Assembly: GCF_016907795.1 (NCBI RefSeq)
Contig: NZ_JAFBCR010000001.1
Location: 558,001-622,000, forward strand
Direction: 5' to 3'
From: Kocuria palustris
Lineage (GTDB): Bacteria; Actinomycetota; Actinomycetes; Actinomycetales; Micrococcaceae
Length of the DNA: 64,000 nt
This document shows, piece after piece, positions 43,987 through 53,913 of the stretch. The first letter of the stretch is position 1, and every line of letters starts with the position of its first letter. Both the position numbers and the translations under genes were made by a program. The notes beneath the pieces are model-generated. The model ran no database searches. It saw only the letters and a list, made by a program, of their open reading frames with translations, and was not told the DNA's origin.

Positions 43987-45273
43987 CTAGAATCGGCTTG
44001 AAATATTGATCTTATCAAAAGGAACACCGACCTGATGCGCAATCCAATATCGGATCAAATCCATAGCCTCACCAGAAAATCGAGCAGCCTCCGCTGGATC
44101 TACGGCAGCATTATCAGCATGCTTCGCCCCCTTGAACGCTCTATTGAATTCAATTCGCCAGTTGCTTATGGACATACCCTGGCGCAACTCAAATTGTGGA
44201 GGCAATGCGACGTCGGTGACCCTATTCAACAACTGCGGGTACTGCGGGGTCCGCTCATCCGAGTTGCCCAACCCTTCCAACTCCGTTTTCCAGATGGCGT
44301 AGCCTAGCGCCTCCAATGCGACTCCCATTTGGAGCAGCTCCACTTCGACAACACTCCCTTCCTGAAACATGGAACTCACGGCAATCCAGGTCGGTCTCGA
44401 CCAATGCGAAAATTCATCTAGCCATTTTTGCATTTTCCCCAGATCAACGTCCTCAAACAGGAACATTGGGGAACTATCCTCAGGCAAGCTAGCAGCGGGA
44501 GCAGTAGCCGATCGCCCCAAGTGTGGCTCATAGGCATCGCGCCACCACCGGCGGGGACTCTCCTCATCAACAGGACCCTCTTGGTCATCTTCTCGCTTAA
44601 TGCTTTTCAGTCGCATACCAACTGGCTTCCCATAAACGAGACACAGAAGGTCTTGCATCATCCGGTGAACTGCGGCATGATCCCCCCACGGTGCTAAGTC
44701 TTGAGAATGAGTGCGTAATAGAACTTCATCGGTAATGGAGAATCTATTACCTTCCCTACGGGGAGGGTGGCTAAAAGAAGTCTCTGCAGTTAGGTTAAAG
44801 TTTCCGCCGATATTCAGTTGCGGCTTATTTCTAGCGTTCAGGCCCACCCCAATTATCTCTTCGGACTCTTTATCAAACAGGGGAGAAGTCTCAACGGCGC
44901 TTAGTCCAACCCAGGCGGCAAGACCGTCTATGACCGTACACATCCCGTCAATCTCTTGGTAATCGCACTCCATATTTCCAGAACGAATCACTCTTCGCGA
45001 ACGAAACTTATCAATCACTACCCTATTTGTATTGGACAGCGTCCCAGTCCTGGCCAGCTCAGTAAAACGGATGAATCCTGAGGTGTCTGCAAATGTAAAC
45101 GAACTCGGCGTCTCTCCAACATTCGTCATAGCAAATCCAAATGCATCTGCCACTTCAACTCTAGAAATAATAGCTCCGCCTTCGTCAAACTCTACTTGGC
45201 CAAACGAATCTTCTTTGTCAGAAGAAACCAGAATGCCATGGCATCGAGTGCCAATTTCGAGTTTGTGCTTCAT
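43987..45273 (-). CDS. ApeA-like HEPN-domain protein (candidate abortive-infection RNase)
   Basis: This 428-residue protein has an N-terminal beta-rich half (about 1-190) of the kind found in ApeA ('LEIGTRCHGILVSSDKED', 'GAIISRVEVADAF', 'WVGLSAVETSPLFDK'), a middle helical region, and a C-terminal HEPN helical bundle. The diagnostic R-x4-H RNase motif is R408-Y-W-I-A-H413. ApeA is a known single-protein anti-phage system whose HEPN domain is needed for defence. The gene is clearly AT-rich compared with pyc beside it, so recently acquired. ATG at 45273 follows GGCGAGAAAAGAA. Confidence 0.65.
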   Translation of the reverse strand: MKHKLEIGTRCHGILVSSDKEDSFGQVEFDEGGAIISRVEVADAFGFAMTNVGETPSSFTFADTSGFIRFTELARTGTLSNTNRVVIDKFRSRRVIRSGNMECDYQEIDGMCTVIDGLAAWVGLSAVETSPLFDKESEEIIGVGLNARNKPQLNIGGNFNLTAETSFSHPPRREGNRFSITDEVLLRTHSQDLAPWGDHAAVHRMMQDLLCLVYGKPVGMRLKSIKREDDQEGPVDEESPRRWWRDAYEPHLGRSATAPAASLPEDSSPMFLFEDVDLGKMQKWLDEFSHWSRPTWIAVSSMFQEGSVVEVELLQMGVALEALGYAIWKTELEGLGNSDERTPQYPQLLNRVTDVALPPQFELRQGMSISNWRIEFNRAFKGAKHADNAAVDPAEAARFSGEAMDLIRYWIAHQVGVPFDKINISSRF

Positions 45274-45309
45274 TTCTTTTCTCGCCTTCGTTGAGATTTG
45301 TAAAAACGT

Positions 45310-45343
45310 GAGGCCCCGCCGATCCGCAGATCGCCGGGGCCTC
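45310..45343. terminator. Hairpin terminator downstream of pyc
   Basis: A 9-bp stem (GAGGCCCCG with CGGGGCCTC), 27 bases beyond the pyc stop on the minus strand. It separates pyc from the inserted HEPN gene. Confidence 0.7.
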
Positions 45344-45369
45344 CGTCGTCGTTCAAGAGCAGAGCAGTA

Positions 45370-48300
45370 TCACTCCGTCTCGATCTCCACCACCAGATCC
45401 CCGCCGGCCACCTGCGCCGGCCCCTGGACGACCACGCGCTTCACGATGCCGCCCACAGGGGTGGTCACCGAGGCCTCCATCTTCATGGCCTCGATCGTGG
45501 CGATCTTGTCGCCGGCCTCGACCTTGTCGCCCTCGGAGACCGTCGGCGTCACCGCACCCGCGAAGGGCGCCGCCACGTGCCCCGGGTTGGACTTGTCCGC
45601 CTTCTCGGCCTCCACGAAGTCCGTGGCCACCGAGGTGTCGCGGACCTCCATCATGCGCATCTGCCCGTTGAGCGTGACCATGACGGTGCGCATGCCCTTC
45701 TCATCGGCCTCGGAGATGGCCTGCAGGGTGACCAGCAGACGCACGCCGCGGCCCAGGGAGACGATGTGCTCCTTGTCCGGCAGCAGGCCGTAGAGGAAGT
45801 CGCGGGTGTGCAGCACGGACATGTCGCCGTACTCCGCCTGGCGCGCCTCGAATTCCTGCGTGGGGCCGGGGAACAGCAGCCGGTTCAGCGTGGAGCGGCG
45901 TACAGCGGCATCATCCGACTGCAGACCGGCGCGGTCCTCCTCCGACAGCGGAGTATCGGCCGGCGTCTCGTGCCGCCCCTCCAGCGCCTTGGTGCGGAAC
46001 GGCTCGGGCCAGCCGGCCGGCGGAGTGCCGAGCTCGCCGTTGAGGAAACCGATCACGGAATCGGGGATGTCGAAGCTCTGCGGGTTGGCCTCGAACTCGG
46101 CCGGATCCACGTCCATGCCCACGAGCTGCAGGGCCAGATCGCCCACGACCTTGGACGACGGCGTCACCTTGACCAGGTGCCCCAGCATCCGGTCGGCCGC
46201 GGCGTACATGTCCTCGACCTTCTCGAACTTCTCCCCGAGTCCGAGCGCGATCGCCTGCTGGCGCAGGTTGGACAGCTGACCGCCCGGGATCTCGTGGCGG
46301 TACACGCGCCCGGTGGGCCCGGCCAGCCCGGACTCGAACGGCGAGTAGATCCCGCGCACGATCTCCCAGTACGGCTCCAGGTCGGAGACCGCGTCCAGGG
46401 ACAGCTCCGTCTCGCGCTCGGTGTGCTTCAGCGCTGCCACCAGGGCCGAAGCCGACGGCTGCGAGGTGGTCCCGGCCATCGAGGCTGCGGCGACGTCCAC
46501 GGCATCCACCCCGGCCTCGACGGCGGCCAGCAGCGTGGCCACCTGCCCGCCGGCGGTGTCGTGGGTGTGCAGGTGCACGGGCAGGTCGAACTTCTCACGC
46601 AGCGCGGTGACCAAACGGCGTGCGGCCTCCGGGCGGAGCAGACCGGCCATGTCCTTGATCGCCAGGATGTGCGCCCCGGCGTCGACGCACTGCTGGGCCA
46701 GGTCCAGGTAGTAGTCCAGCGTGTAGACGGCCTCGTCCGGATCCAGCAGATCGGAGGTGTAGCACAGTGCCACCTCGGCCACGGCGGTCCCGGTCTCGCG
46801 CACGGCCTTGATCGCCGGCTCCATCTGGGACACGTCGTTGAGGGCATCGAAGATGCGGAAGATGTCCACGCCGGTGGCCGCGGCCTCCTTGACGAAGGCG
46901 TCGGTCACCTCCACCGGGTACGGGGTGTAGCCCACGGTGTTGCGCCCGCGCAGCAGCATCTGGATCGGGATGTTCGGCATGGCCGCGCGCAGGCGGGCCA
47001 GCCGGTCCCAGGGGTCCTCGCCCAGGAAGCGCAGCGCGACGTCGTAGGTCGCCCCGCCCCAGGCCTCGACGGAGAACAGCTGCGGGACGGTGTGCGCGTA
47101 GGCGGGAGCGGCGGCCAGCAGGTCACGGGTGCGGATGCGGGTGGCCAGCAGGGACTGGTGGGCGTCGCGGAACGTGGTGTCGGTGACGGCCACCGAGGTC
47201 TTGGAGCGCAGGTGCGCCGCGAACTCCTCCGGGCCGTGCTCGAGCAGGTAGCTGCGCCAGCCCTCGGGGTACGGAGCCTCGGAAGGCCCGTCGAACGGCG
47301 AGCGATCCGGCTCCTCGGTCTTGTCACCGGGGTGGCGCGGCAGCTTCTCGCGGGGATCGATGCCCTCAACGCGCGGGCCGTTGGGCTGGTTGACGGTGAC
47401 CTCTGCCAGGTACTGCAGCGCGCGCGTGCCGCGATCGGCGGAGCCGCGGGCCTCGAGCAGCTCCGGGTGGCGCTCGATGAAGTCGGTGGTGATCTGCCCG
47501 TCCAGGAACTCGGGATCCTGCAGCACCGACTGCAGGAACGGGATGTTGGTGGCCACGCCGCGGATGCGGAACTCGGCGAGCGCGCGCGAGGCGCGGTGCA
47601 CGGCGGTCTGGTAGTCGCGGCCGCGGCAGGTCAGCTTGACCAGCATGGAGTCGAAGTGCGGGGAGATCTCCGCACCGGCGTAGATCGTGCCGCCGTCCAG
47701 GCGCACGCCCGAACCGCCTGCGGAGCGGTAGGCCGAGACCTTCCCGACGTCCGGGCGGAACCCATTGGCCGGATCCTCCGTGGTGATGCGGCACTGCATG
47801 GCGAAGCCGCGGACGTACAGGTCCTTCTGGCGGATGCCGATCTGCTCCAGGGTCTCCCCCGCGGCGATGCGCATCTGGGCCTGGACCAGGTCGACGTCCG
47901 TGACCTCCTCGGTCACGGTGTGCTCCACCTGGATGCGCGGGTTCATCTCGATGAACACGTGCTCCCCGGCGCGCTCGCCCACCGTGTCCACCAGGAACTC
48001 GACGGTTCCGGCGTTGAGGTAGCCCAGCTCACGGGCGAAGGCGACGGCGTCCTTGTGCAGGGCCTGACGGATGTCCTCGTCGAGGTTGGGCGCGGGGGCC
48101 ATCTCGATGACCTTCTGGTGGCGGCGCTGCAGCGAGCAGTCGCGCTCGAACAGGTGCACGGTCTCGCCGGTGGCATCGGCCAGGACCTGGACCTCGATGT
48201 GCCGCGGCTTGAGCACGGCCTGCTCCAGGAACACGGTGGGATCGCCGAACGCGGTGCCGGCCTCGCGCATGGCGGCATCGAGTGCGTCCTCGAGCTTGTC

Positions 48301-48822
48301 CTCGGACTCCACGCGGCGCATGCCGCGCCCGCCGCCGCCGGCCACGGCCTTCACGAAGACCGGGAAGCCGATCTCCTTGCCCCACTCGAGCAGCTGCTGC
48401 TTGTCGTCCGAGGGCTCGGAGCTGTCCAGCGTGGGGATCCCGGCCTTCTTGGCGGCCTTGAGTGCTGCGACCTTGTCTCCAGCCAGGCTCAGGACGTCTG
48501 CTGCGGGGCCGATGAACGTGATGCCGTTGTCGGCGCACTTCTGAGCCAGATCGGCATTCTCGGACAGGAAGCCGTAGCCGGGGTAGATCGCATCGGCGCC
48601 GCACTCCAGGGCCACGCGGATGATCTCGTCCACGTCCAGGTAGGCCTTGACCGGGTGGCCCTCCTCCCCGATCCGGTAGGCCTCATCGGCCTTCTGCCGG
48701 TGGATCGAGTTGCGATCCTCGTAGGGGAACACGGCCACGGTCTTGGCCCCGAGCTCGTACGCCGCGCGGAAGGCGCGCACCGCGATCTCACCGCGGTTGG
48801 CCACCAGGATCTTCGAGAACAC
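45370..48822 (-). CDS. pyc: Pyruvate carboxylase
   Basis: This 1,150-residue biotin enzyme makes oxaloacetate from pyruvate, ATP and bicarbonate. The domain order is complete. The biotin carboxylase comes first (ATP-grasp glycine loop 'AGGGGRGMR', then 'FLEQAVLKPRHIEVQVLADA' and 'HVFIEMNPRIQVEHTVTEEV'). The carboxyltransferase is second ('TFRDAHQSLLATRIRT', 'LHTHDTAGGQ', 'PSASALVAALKH'), and last is the biotin carrier with 'ATIEAMKMEA'. GTG at 48822 is chosen: GGAG lies six bases upstream and the protein then opens 'FSKILVANRGEIAVRAFRAA'. It is a single gene with hairpins on both sides. Confidence 0.97.
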   Translation of the reverse strand: MFSKILVANRGEIAVRAFRAAYELGAKTVAVFPYEDRNSIHRQKADEAYRIGEEGHPVKAYLDVDEIIRVALECGADAIYPGYGFLSENADLAQKCADNGITFIGPAADVLSLAGDKVAALKAAKKAGIPTLDSSEPSDDKQQLLEWGKEIGFPVFVKAVAGGGGRGMRRVESEDKLEDALDAAMREAGTAFGDPTVFLEQAVLKPRHIEVQVLADATGETVHLFERDCSLQRRHQKVIEMAPAPNLDEDIRQALHKDAVAFARELGYLNAGTVEFLVDTVGERAGEHVFIEMNPRIQVEHTVTEEVTDVDLVQAQMRIAAGETLEQIGIRQKDLYVRGFAMQCRITTEDPANGFRPDVGKVSAYRSAGGSGVRLDGGTIYAGAEISPHFDSMLVKLTCRGRDYQTAVHRASRALAEFRIRGVATNIPFLQSVLQDPEFLDGQITTDFIERHPELLEARGSADRGTRALQYLAEVTVNQPNGPRVEGIDPREKLPRHPGDKTEEPDRSPFDGPSEAPYPEGWRSYLLEHGPEEFAAHLRSKTSVAVTDTTFRDAHQSLLATRIRTRDLLAAAPAYAHTVPQLFSVEAWGGATYDVALRFLGEDPWDRLARLRAAMPNIPIQMLLRGRNTVGYTPYPVEVTDAFVKEAAATGVDIFRIFDALNDVSQMEPAIKAVRETGTAVAEVALCYTSDLLDPDEAVYTLDYYLDLAQQCVDAGAHILAIKDMAGLLRPEAARRLVTALREKFDLPVHLHTHDTAGGQVATLLAAVEAGVDAVDVAAASMAGTTSQPSASALVAALKHTERETELSLDAVSDLEPYWEIVRGIYSPFESGLAGPTGRVYRHEIPGGQLSNLRQQAIALGLGEKFEKVEDMYAAADRMLGHLVKVTPSSKVVGDLALQLVGMDVDPAEFEANPQSFDIPDSVIGFLNGELGTPPAGWPEPFRTKALEGRHETPADTPLSEEDRAGLQSDDAAVRRSTLNRLLFPGPTQEFEARQAEYGDMSVLHTRDFLYGLLPDKEHIVSLGRGVRLLVTLQAISEADEKGMRTVMVTLNGQMRMMEVRDTSVATDFVEAEKADKSNPGHVAAPFAGAVTPTVSEGDKVEAGDKIATIEAMKMEASVTTPVGGIVKRVVVQGPAQVAGGDLVVEIETE

Positions 48823-48933
48823 GTCAAACTCCAATTCCAGGGCGCGGAACAGGCCGCGGACCCCTTTGGGGTGCTTGCAGATGCACCCCAGCTTACGGGG
48901 CCGACGTGACCGGTGTGTGACACGACGACATGA

Positions 48934-48975
48934 GGCAAGCCCCCGTCGTCGGGATCTCGACGACGGGGGCTTGCC
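48934..48975. terminator. Perfect 18-bp hairpin terminator after der
   Basis: GGCAAGCCCCCGTCGTCG pairs perfectly with CGACGACGGGGGCTTGCC around a 6-base loop, 15 bases past the der stop. It ends the parA-to-der transcript and insulates pyc. Confidence 0.85.
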
Positions 48976-48990
48976 GTGGGGCGCAGCCGT

Positions 48991-50589
48991 TCAGCGCTTG
49001 CGGGAACGACGCTCGCGCACGCGCATGGTCACCTCGATCGGGGTGCCCTCGAACCCGAAGGTCTCGCGCAGCCGTCGGGCGATGAAGCGGCGGTAGCCGG
49101 GATCCAGGAACCCGGTGGTGAACAGCACGAACTTGGGCGGGCGCGTGGAGGCCTGCGTGCCGAACAGGATGCGCGGCTGCTTGCCGCCGCGCAGCGGGTG
49201 CGGGTGCGCGGCCACGAGCTCACCCAGGAACGCGTTGAGGCGCCCGGTGGGGATGCGGGTGTCCCAGGACTCCAGCGCGGTCTCCAGGGCGGGGACCAGC
49301 TTGTCCTTGTGCCAGCCGGTCTTGGCCGAGACGTTCACGCGCGGGGCCCAGGCCACGTGCGCCAGGTCCTTCTCGATCTCGCGCTCGAGGTAGTACCGGC
49401 GCTCCTCGTCGAGCAGGTCCCACTTGTTGAAGGCCAGCACGATCGCACGGCCCGAGTCGATCGAGGACTGCACGATCCGCACGTCCTGCTCGGCCAGCGG
49501 CTCATCGACCGCCAGCAGGATCAGCGCGACCTCGGCCCGCTCGATCGCCGACTGCGTGCGCAGGGAGGCGTAGTACTCCGCGCCCTTGGCCATGTGCTGA
49601 CGACGACGGATGCCCGCCGTGTCCACGAACCGCCAGGTCTTCCCGCCGAGCTCGATGTTCTCGTCCACGGGGTCGCGGGTGGTTCCGGCGAGCTCGTTGA
49701 CGACCACGCGCTCGGAGCCGGCCAGCTTGTTGAGCATCGAGGACTTGCCCACGTTGGGGCGGCCCACGAGTGCCACGCGGCGCGGTCCGCCGACCAGCTC
49801 GGGCTCGGCCACCTCGGAGAACTCGGGCAGGATCTCGAACAGGGCGTCCAGCAGATCCGCCGCACCCTTGCCGTGCAGGGCGGAGACCGGGAACGGCTCC
49901 CCCATGCCCAGCGACCACAGCGCGGTGGCCTCCAGCTCCATGGCCTGCGAATCGGCCTTGTTGGCCACCACGATGACAGGCTTGTTCGCCCGGCGCAGCA
50001 TGCCCACGATGGCCTCGTCGGTGGCGGTCACACCCACGGTGGTGTCCAGGACGAGCAGCACGGCATCGGCCTGCTCCACGGCGAGCTCGGCCTGCTCGGC
50101 CACCGAGTGATCGATGCCGGTGGCGTCGGCCTCCCAGCCGCCGGTGTCGACCATGGTGAAGGGCCGGTCCATCCACTCGGCGGAATACCGCACGCGATCG
50201 CGCGTCACGCCGGGGACGTCCTCCACAACGGCCTCGCGCCGGCCGATCACGCGGTTGACCAGCGTGGACTTGCCGACGTTCGGGCGACCGACCACGGCGA
50301 CCACAGGGGCCGGCTTGCGGTACAGGTCCGCGACGTCGTCGCCGGCCCACTCCGCGAGCAGCGCCAGGTCCTCCTCGTCAAGGTCGTAGTCTTCCAGGCC
50401 CTCGCGCAGGGCCTCGGCGCGCAGCTCGGCCTCCTCGTCGTCGATCGCGGCCAGGCGCTCGGAGATGTCCTGATCGCCGCCGCCGAGGATCTTCTCCTCG
50501 TACTGGTCCGCCGGGCGCTGAGGCGCTGCCTCAGGGCCGGGGCCGGACCACTCGGAGTCGTAGTTCGTGTTCTCGGGGGTCTCGGGCAT
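48991..50589 (-). CDS. der: Ribosome biogenesis GTPase Der (EngA)
   Basis: This 532-residue protein has two tandem Era-type GTPase domains, each with 'GRPNVGKS' (101-108 and about 274-281), G2/G3 'DVPGVTRD'/'DTGG' and 'ELAGTTRD'/'DTAG', and G4 'NKAD'/'NKWD'. A C-terminal KH-like domain follows ('[19 protein letters not shown]'). An acidic N-terminal extension of about 90 residues is normal for Actinobacteria. It acts in 50S ribosome assembly. It is the last gene of the block that includes cmk and tyrA. Confidence 0.97.
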   Translation of the reverse strand: MPETPENTNYDSEWSGPGPEAAPQRPADQYEEKILGGGDQDISERLAAIDDEEAELRAEALREGLEDYDLDEEDLALLAEWAGDDVADLYRKPAPVVAVVGRPNVGKSTLVNRVIGRREAVVEDVPGVTRDRVRYSAEWMDRPFTMVDTGGWEADATGIDHSVAEQAELAVEQADAVLLVLDTTVGVTATDEAIVGMLRRANKPVIVVANKADSQAMELEATALWSLGMGEPFPVSALHGKGAADLLDALFEILPEFSEVAEPELVGGPRRVALVGRPNVGKSSMLNKLAGSERVVVNELAGTTRDPVDENIELGGKTWRFVDTAGIRRRQHMAKGAEYYASLRTQSAIERAEVALILLAVDEPLAEQDVRIVQSSIDSGRAIVLAFNKWDLLDEERRYYLEREIEKDLAHVAWAPRVNVSAKTGWHKDKLVPALETALESWDTRIPTGRLNAFLGELVAAHPHPLRGGKQPRILFGTQASTRPPKFVLFTTGFLDPGYRRFIARRLRETFGFEGTPIEVTMRVRERRSRKR

Positions 50590-50634
50590 CGGAGCCCCTC
50601 CTTCTGAGGTGTGTGGGGAAAGTGTGCGGGAGCT

Positions 50635-51321
50635 TCAGGCGAGCTCGGGGACCGCGCGCAGGACCAAGTCCATCACGGCGGTGACGGTCTGCTCGATGCT
50701 CAGCTCCGAGGAGTCCAGGTGCGTGACGCCGTCGGCGGCGTCGGTGAAGTTCACCAGCTTGGAGTCCTTGGCATCGCGGCCGGTGACCTGCGCGGCCAGG
50801 GCCTCCTTGGACTGCGAGGAGCCCAGCTGCGCGCCTCGGCGGGAGAGCCGGGCCGCTTCGGAGGCGGTGAGCAGCACGCGGACGTCGGCGTCGGGGGCCA
50901 CCACGGTGGTGATGTCACGGCCCTCGGCCACGATGCGGCGCCCGGAGGCCTCGATCATCTCGCGCTGGCGCTGGACCAGGATCTCGCGCGCCTCCGGAAC
51001 GGTGGAGACCGAGGAGACCGCGCCGGTCACTTCGGTCGAGCGGATGGCCGCGGTGACGTCCTGGCCGTCCACGCGGACCTGCTGCTGATCGGGATCGGTC
51101 GAGACCTCGATCGGTGCGGTGCGGGCGGCGTTCACCACGGCATCGCCGTCGCCCAGGTCGATGCCGCAGTGCACGGCCCACCAGGCCACGGCTCGGTACA
51201 TGGCACCGGTGTCCAGGTAGCCCAGGTCCAGCCGGCGGGCGATCTCCTTGGAGACCGTGGACTTGCCGGACCCGGAGGGCCCGTCGATGGCCACCACGGC
51301 CTGGGTGCTGTGCTCGGTCAC
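50635..51321 (-). CDS. cmk: Cytidylate kinase
   Basis: This 228-residue (d)CMP kinase has the P-loop 'AIDGPSGSGKST' and the family motifs 'LGYLDTGAMYRAVAWW', 'VAEGRDITTVVAPDADV' and 'LTASEAARLSRRG'. GTG at 51321 overlaps the tyrA stop (GTGA); an ATG 15 bases upstream is also possible. It recycles CMP and dCMP. It lies between tyrA and der, as in most Actinobacteria. Confidence 0.95.
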   Translation of the reverse strand: MTEHSTQAVVAIDGPSGSGKSTVSKEIARRLDLGYLDTGAMYRAVAWWAVHCGIDLGDGDAVVNAARTAPIEVSTDPDQQQVRVDGQDVTAAIRSTEVTGAVSSVSTVPEAREILVQRQREMIEASGRRIVAEGRDITTVVAPDADVRVLLTASEAARLSRRGAQLGSSQSKEALAAQVTGRDAKDSKLVNFTDAADGVTHLDSSELSIEQTVTAVMDLVLRAVPELA

Positions 51322-52427
51322 TGGACCACCTTCCATCCGCGCTGCTCGAGCGCCTCCACCAATTCGTCCCGACGGTTCGGGTCCACGGAGATCTCCGCCA
51401 GGCCGACGCGCCGGCCCAGGGAGTGCTCCAGGCGCAAGTCTTCCAGGTTGATCCCGGTCTCGCCGACCACCGTGAACAGCTCGCCCAGCGTGCCGGGTCG
51501 GTCATCCACCAGGACGGTGAGCTGGGCGAAGGCCTTGGGGGCTCCGCCGTGCTTGCCCGGGATCCGGGCCTGACCGGCATTGCCCTCGGCGATCAGCTCG
51601 GCCATGTCCAGGCGCGCGCCGGGGCCCGTGGGGTCCTCCAGCGTGTTGATCAGCCGGTCCAGGTCCTCGCGCACGCCGTGCAGCGACGGCACGATCGATT
51701 CCGCGTTGGCCGAGAGGATCTGCACCCACAGCCCCGGATCGGAGGCGGCGATGCGCGTGGTGTCGCGCAGCCCCTGCCCCGCCAGGGACAGGTGGTGCAG
51801 CGGCGTGTCCTGCAGGCGCGAGGCCAGCAGCGAGGACATCACCTGGGGGACGTGCGAGATCAGGGCCACGGCGGCGTCGTGCTCATCCGCCTCCAACTCC
51901 GTGACGTGCGCGCCCAGGTCCTGGGCCAGCGAGCGCACGCGCTTCACGGCCGCCGGATCGGTCTCCGGCGCTGCGCACAGCACCCACGGCATGGTCGTGA
52001 ACAGCTCGCCGCGCGCGGCCACCGGCCCGGAGCGCTCGCGCCCGGCCATGGGGTGGGAGCCCACGTAGCGGCGCAGATCCGCGCCGCGTGCGCGCAGACC
52101 CTCCTGGATCGCGGACTTGACCGAGGCCACGTCCGTGACGATCGCCTGCGGGTGCTCCGCCAGGGCCTGCGCCACGGTCTTCACGACGACGTCCGGAGGC
52201 GTGGCCACCACGATCAGGCTCGGCTCGGGGACGGTCTCCCCCGCCGCCAGGGCCAGGCGCTCGGAGCTGCCGGCACCGATATCCGCGCCGATGGCCTCGG
52301 CGGTCGGGGAGGCATCGCGCAGCCAGGTGCTCACACCCAGATGCCGCAGGCCCAGGCCCACCGAGGCGCCGAGCAGGCCCGCGCCGATAATCAGCACGGG
52401 CCCCTCGGCAACGGTCTCAGCGCCCAC
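51318..52427 (-). CDS. tyrA: Prephenate dehydrogenase
   Basis: This 369-residue protein has an N-terminal NAD(P) fold ('LIIGAGLLGASVGLGL', about 12-27) and the catalytic core ('IVTDVASVKSAI', 'GSHPMAGRERSG', 'EHDAAVALISHVPQ'). A C-terminal ACT domain follows (about 293-369, 'LTVLVDDRPGTLGELFTVVG') for probable tyrosine feedback. It converts prephenate to 4-hydroxyphenylpyruvate. GTG at 52427 is two bases after the rluB stop and preceded by GGAAGG. Confidence 0.95.
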   Translation of the reverse strand: MGAETVAEGPVLIIGAGLLGASVGLGLRHLGVSTWLRDASPTAEAIGADIGAGSSERLALAAGETVPEPSLIVVATPPDVVVKTVAQALAEHPQAIVTDVASVKSAIQEGLRARGADLRRYVGSHPMAGRERSGPVAARGELFTTMPWVLCAAPETDPAAVKRVRSLAQDLGAHVTELEADEHDAAVALISHVPQVMSSLLASRLQDTPLHHLSLAGQGLRDTTRIAASDPGLWVQILSANAESIVPSLHGVREDLDRLINTLEDPTGPGARLDMAELIAEGNAGQARIPGKHGGAPKAFAQLTVLVDDRPGTLGELFTVVGETGINLEDLRLEHSLGRRVGLAEISVDPNRRDELVEALEQRGWKVVQ

Positions 52428-52429
52428 CC

Positions 52430-53551
52430 TCAGCCTTCCAGGCCCACGGAGGCCAGCAGGTGCCCGACCTCGGTGTTGGACAGATCGCGCACCACACCCT
52501 GCTTCTGATCGCCGATGCGGATGGGGCCCACCTGGGTGCGCACCAGGCGCTCGACGGGGTAGCCCACGGCATCGAAGAGGCGGCGGATGATGCGGTTGCG
52601 CCCCGAGTGCAGCACGACCTCGACCAGGATGTGGCCGGGCACGGAGTCGACCAGGCGGAACTCGTCCACCTTGGCCACGCCGTCCTCGAGCTCCACACCG
52701 GCCTTCATGATGTCGCCGATGCCCTTCTCCATGGGCCCGCGCACCTGCACCAGGTAGGTCTTGGGCACCTCGTAGGAGGGGTGGGTCAGGCGGTTGGTGA
52801 GCTCGCCGTCGTTGGTCAGCAGCAGCAGGCCCTCGGTCTCCGAGTCCAGGCGGCCCACGTGGAAGACGCGGTGCTGGAGGTGCTTGGAGGAGGTGAGGAA
52901 GTCCGAGATGCACGGACGCCCCTCCTGGTCCTCCATCGAGGACACCACGCCCTCGGGCTTGTTGAAGGCGAAGTAGACGAGCTTGTCATCGAGCTGGATG
53001 GGCAGCCCGTCGACCGTGATCTCCACGGTGCGCGGATCCACGCGCACGCCGAGCTCGGTGACCTTCTGGCCATCGACCGTCACGCGGCCCTCGGCGATCA
53101 TCTCCTCGCACACCCGGCGCGAGGCCACTCCGGCGTTGGCCAGCAGCTTCTGCAGGCGCACGCCCTCGGAGTCGTGGACCTCCAGGCGGTCCACCGGCGG
53201 GTTCTTGGGACGACGACGGCGGTGCGGTCCGTAGATCGCCACCTTGTCCGGCATCTTGCGATCGTAGCGCTCCGACTTGGCGAAGGGCTTGGGGCCCTTC
53301 TGGCCCTTGGGAGCCTTGGGGCCGACGGCATTCGCCTTGGTGGCGGGCTTGCCGGGACGGCCCTTGCGGCCTCCGGCTGCTGCACCGCGGGGGCCGGCGC
53401 CCTTGGGGCCGCTCTTCGGGCCCTTGCCGGGGCCGCCGGAGCGTCCCGGTGCGCCGGAGCGGCCGCCCGAGCCCTTGCCGGGGCGGGACGGGCCGCTGCC
53501 GCGGCTCTGGGAGGGGCGCTTGCCCCGGGAGTTCGAATGGTTCTCAGCCAT
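52430..53551 (-). CDS. rluB: 23S rRNA pseudouridine synthase RluB
   Basis: This 373-residue protein has a Gly/Pro/Lys/Arg-rich disordered first ~110 residues, likely RNA binding. An S4 domain ('VRLQKLLANAGVASRRVCEE') and the RsuA/RluB catalytic domain follow, with its Asp in 'VFHVGRLDSETEGLLLLTND' and the closing 'LHSGRNRIIRRLFDAVGYPV'. ATG at 53551 is taken because upstream sequence in the frame is nonsense. It sits between scpB and tyrA as usual. Confidence 0.95.
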   Translation of the reverse strand: MAENHSNSRGKRPSQSRGSGPSRPGKGSGGRSGAPGRSGGPGKGPKSGPKGAGPRGAAAGGRKGRPGKPATKANAVGPKAPKGQKGPKPFAKSERYDRKMPDKVAIYGPHRRRRPKNPPVDRLEVHDSEGVRLQKLLANAGVASRRVCEEMIAEGRVTVDGQKVTELGVRVDPRTVEITVDGLPIQLDDKLVYFAFNKPEGVVSSMEDQEGRPCISDFLTSSKHLQHRVFHVGRLDSETEGLLLLTNDGELTNRLTHPSYEVPKTYLVQVRGPMEKGIGDIMKAGVELEDGVAKVDEFRLVDSVPGHILVEVVLHSGRNRIIRRLFDAVGYPVERLVRTQVGPIRIGDQKQGVVRDLSNTEVGHLLASVGLEG

Positions 53552-53913
53552 GTCGCACTGTCCTTTGCAGGTCTGTGGTGGTCTGTCGGTGCCGCCTGGC
53601 TCGGCGCTGACTCGCATGCTGGGCAGCGGCAGCGCCGGGATCGCTCGCGTGCCGGGCCTGACGTCCTGTGGGAGTCGGCTCAGCACGCACCGAGCCGCCG
53701 CGAGGGCGGGCGTCGGTCGGCGGTCGTCGTCGCTCGATCGGTGCGGACCCTCGTTCGGGTCCCGCTGCGCCGGTCGGCGTGATGCGCGGGGATTCCCGCG
53801 CGGACGACAGGCCATCCTATCCGCTGAGCCCCCGCCGGCGCAGTACCCGGGATCACGCGCGGCGTCGGGAGCCCGGCGCTTGGCAACACCCCTCAGCCGC
53901 GAGGGGCGGAGGC
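53552..53913. other. Gap between scpB and rluB
   Basis: No gene is recognised in this 362-base GC-rich gap, which interrupts an otherwise compact operon. It may carry a separate rluB promoter. No clear hairpin terminator was found. Confidence 0.4.

Noticed and set aside
45577-48909. A 1,110-codon open frame on the plus strand opposite pyruvate carboxylase
   Set aside because: It is a GC-driven shadow of pyc: Gly/Gln/His/Leu-rich with no domain, while the minus strand encodes all pyc motifs.
51322-51336. ATG at 51336 as the start of cmk
   Set aside because: The GTG at 51321 overlaps the tyrA stop in the GTGA arrangement common in this operon and leaves a normal N-terminus; the ATG cannot be fully excluded.
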